A stretch of DNA of 64,000 nt from Megaera_A sp965233855 (lineage in GTDB: Bacteria; Pseudomonadota; Alphaproteobacteria; Rickettsiales; Rickettsiaceae): NCBI GenBank assembly GCA_965233855.1, contig OZ247586.1, positions 62,001 to 126,000 of the forward strand, in the 5' to 3' direction. Below are positions 62,712 through 64,000 of this stretch, piece after piece (within the stretch, counting starts at the first letter, position 1; each line of letters opens with the position of its first letter). A program made the position numbers and the translations under genes. Under the pieces are notes generated by a model. That model saw only the letters and a list, made by a program, of their open reading frames with translations, was not told the origin of the DNA and searched no databases.

Positions 62712-64000
62712 CAGCAATTCCAAATATGACCCATACCCCTGTAGTAAAATTCTTTAATACAAAAAATTGTTCAAAAACGTAGTTAGAATTTGCAGTTTCT
62801 TGCATTTTACGTGATTTTATAGATCAAATTCATTTAATTCTTAGTTGTCATTCTCTGATTGGTATCAATCGGATATTATCTAACGGTTAGCAACAGATGG
62901 TTCTATCGCTGAGAGCCTTCATTTATAGGTGCAAATTATACGGGTGGCTGCTCATAGTCACGCTTCAGAGCTACACATTCCCACAATATCTCCATGGATG
63001 AAAAAAATAACATCTCGGCTGTACTTCTTATCGTTTCCCACATACGCCCTAATCTACTAAAGCACGCTCGCATCTCTTGAAATAGTTTATCTGTTAATTG
63101 ATGTATTTGGTGCATAGTAAAGGCCAAGAGGGTTAAATTATAGAAATTATAGCATAGGTGGTTAGAGCCATGGCCGTAGTTATGCTCAATGTTATATCCA
63201 TGATTCTTTAATGTGTTGAAGCATTCATTCTCTATTTTCCAGCGAGCTCTTGCTGCATCTAATATAGTTTTTGCAGTTTTCGTTGTAATTTTTAAATCTG
63301 TAATCCATTTTCCATAATATTGAGTTTTGTTAGTGCCATCCTTTTGGGGCACTAGCTCCCAAGCTTCTATGTAGTTAGTTCTTGCTTTGGTGCTACTAAA
63401 TAATTCAACCTCATTTACCCACTCGATAACTAGTTTATTATTTCTGATACTTCTCGCCTCAATCTTTGATTTATCAACAGAGACTACGTTCTTTATTAAT
63501 GTTTTATGATTAGCCGCTTGTATCTTAAAAATATAATTAGCTTTGTGGCTATGAATTGCCTCAATGACGGGAATCACCTGGCGCATGCCAGACTTAACTA
63601 TTGCACCTTGTACTACCTGATGACAATTATAAGGGTTCTTTGTAGAACCTCTAACCAAGCACTTTTGGCAATCGATGTCTTTAGAGCTGAAATACTGTGT
63701 ACCATCTACGTTAAGTAGATATTTACCAGGAAGAGTTTGATATTGTTCTAGGTGCTTGCCTCTTTGTAGTCTATTAAACAAGTCTTTGAATATTGGTCGG
63801 AACGCGTTCTCAGTATCCACCTCATCTATTACATTCCTTATACCTTGATCGGTAGGAAGATTTTGTACTGAAAACATACTACGTAGATTGTTGCGCTGTT
63901 GCCTTCTTTCCATGGTACGCTGAAATTCCAATAACGAATCAGATTGGAAATACATGCATGCCAAACCCGATAGCATTGTATCTTTTATACTATTGCTGGC
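62712..64000 (-). mobile_element. IS-A copy 6 (runs off the window, internal 150-bp deletion)
   Basis: The right-type terminus begins at 62712; the other end is beyond 64000. It has the CAGCGATAG / CTAACCGTTAG subgroup variants. Compared with full copies, 150 bp are missing at 63563-63570, between two ACGGGA repeats that are 150 bp apart in the complete element. It sits 6 bp after ftsA. Confidence 0.93.
62936..64000 (-). pseudogene. IS-A transposase with in-frame deletion of the second catalytic Asp
   Basis: The frame is open to the window edge. A 150-bp in-frame deletion joins VIPV directly to IEAIH, removing residues 176-225 including D217 (INADALYA). D129 and E337 remain. The protein can be made but should not catalyse transposition. 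The 5' end of the gene lies outside the window. Confidence 0.88.

Noticed and set aside
1..64000. CRISPR array, prophage or defence island
   Set aside because: I saw no spaced short repeats, phage structural genes or restriction/toxin genes; the repeats present are IS copies.

Overview
This window is strongly AT-rich and looks like an alphaproteobacterial chromosome of the order Rickettsiales. The gene content fits a flagellated, host-associated lineage such as Midichloriaceae; that placement is inference from gene content, with no 16S gene present. Supporting points are a class I lysyl-tRNA synthetase, an MHS-type (ProP-like) transporter, a short glutamine-synthetase-like protein, an IS982-type element, small outer-membrane barrel paralogues, Coq7, a NuoA-F cluster, and flagellar genes (fliO, fliP, an FlhB C-terminal-domain protein, flgB, flgC, fliE).

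The window is heavily invaded by insertion sequences: about 17.9 kb (roughly 28 %) is mobile DNA. IS-A (1,674 bp, ends CAGCAATTCCAAATATGACC) has five full copies, one partial copy at the right edge, one truncated copy and several end fragments. IS-B (1,677 bp, ends CAGCGATTCGAAATATG) is a relative with two full copies, one large fragment and two 119-bp end fragments. A 215-bp MITE-like element has a third variant of the same terminus. One IS982-type element (966 bp, 7-bp target duplication) and one IS481-type element (1,232 bp) complete the set. Most IS-A and IS-B copies have non-matching flanks, and many abut truncated copies of each other, so adjacent deletion and recombination have reshuffled the locus.

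Layout. 1-7.6 kb: 3' part of ettA, IS-A, a tatB-like gene caught between inverted IS-A copies, an IS-B remnant, a gene fragment, xerD and tRNA-Cys. 7.7-16.8 kb: ordinary core genes (an ABC-F gene, rpiB, an nlpD-like gene, a PLP dehydratase, lon with a heat-shock-like promoter, then pgeF-ccmC-fdxA on the minus strand and a GS-like gene). 16.8-25.5 kb: IS-A, two outer-membrane barrel paralogues plus the remnant of a third with IS982 between them, an SDR, gmk and an MHS transporter cut at its C-terminus by IS-A. 25.5-29.4 kb: a TrpXYZ-like ABC importer operon with a good promoter and a structured leader that can hide the first ribosome-binding site. 29.4-31.6 kb: nested IS elements. 31.7-47 kb: tatD-metG, a two-component pair, priA, pncC-pgpA, a flagellar export operon (flhX-orf-fliO-fliP) running into trxA and a large fused NADPH oxidoreductase, lysK with a MazG-like gene, dsbB-coq7. 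47-59.6 kb: IS clusters around nuoABCDE-orf-nuoF, flgB-flgC-fliE, IS481, and a photolyase cut by IS-B. 59.6-64 kb: hemF, an IS-A/MITE mosaic next to tRNA-Ser, ftsA, and an IS-A copy with an internal deletion.

The most unusual signals are the structured leader upstream of the TrpXYZ-like operon, Sec-type signal peptides on the flagellar rod proteins FlgB and FlgC, the related-terminus IS-A/IS-B/MITE group with nested and hybrid copies, and the fused NfnAB-like oxidoreductase.
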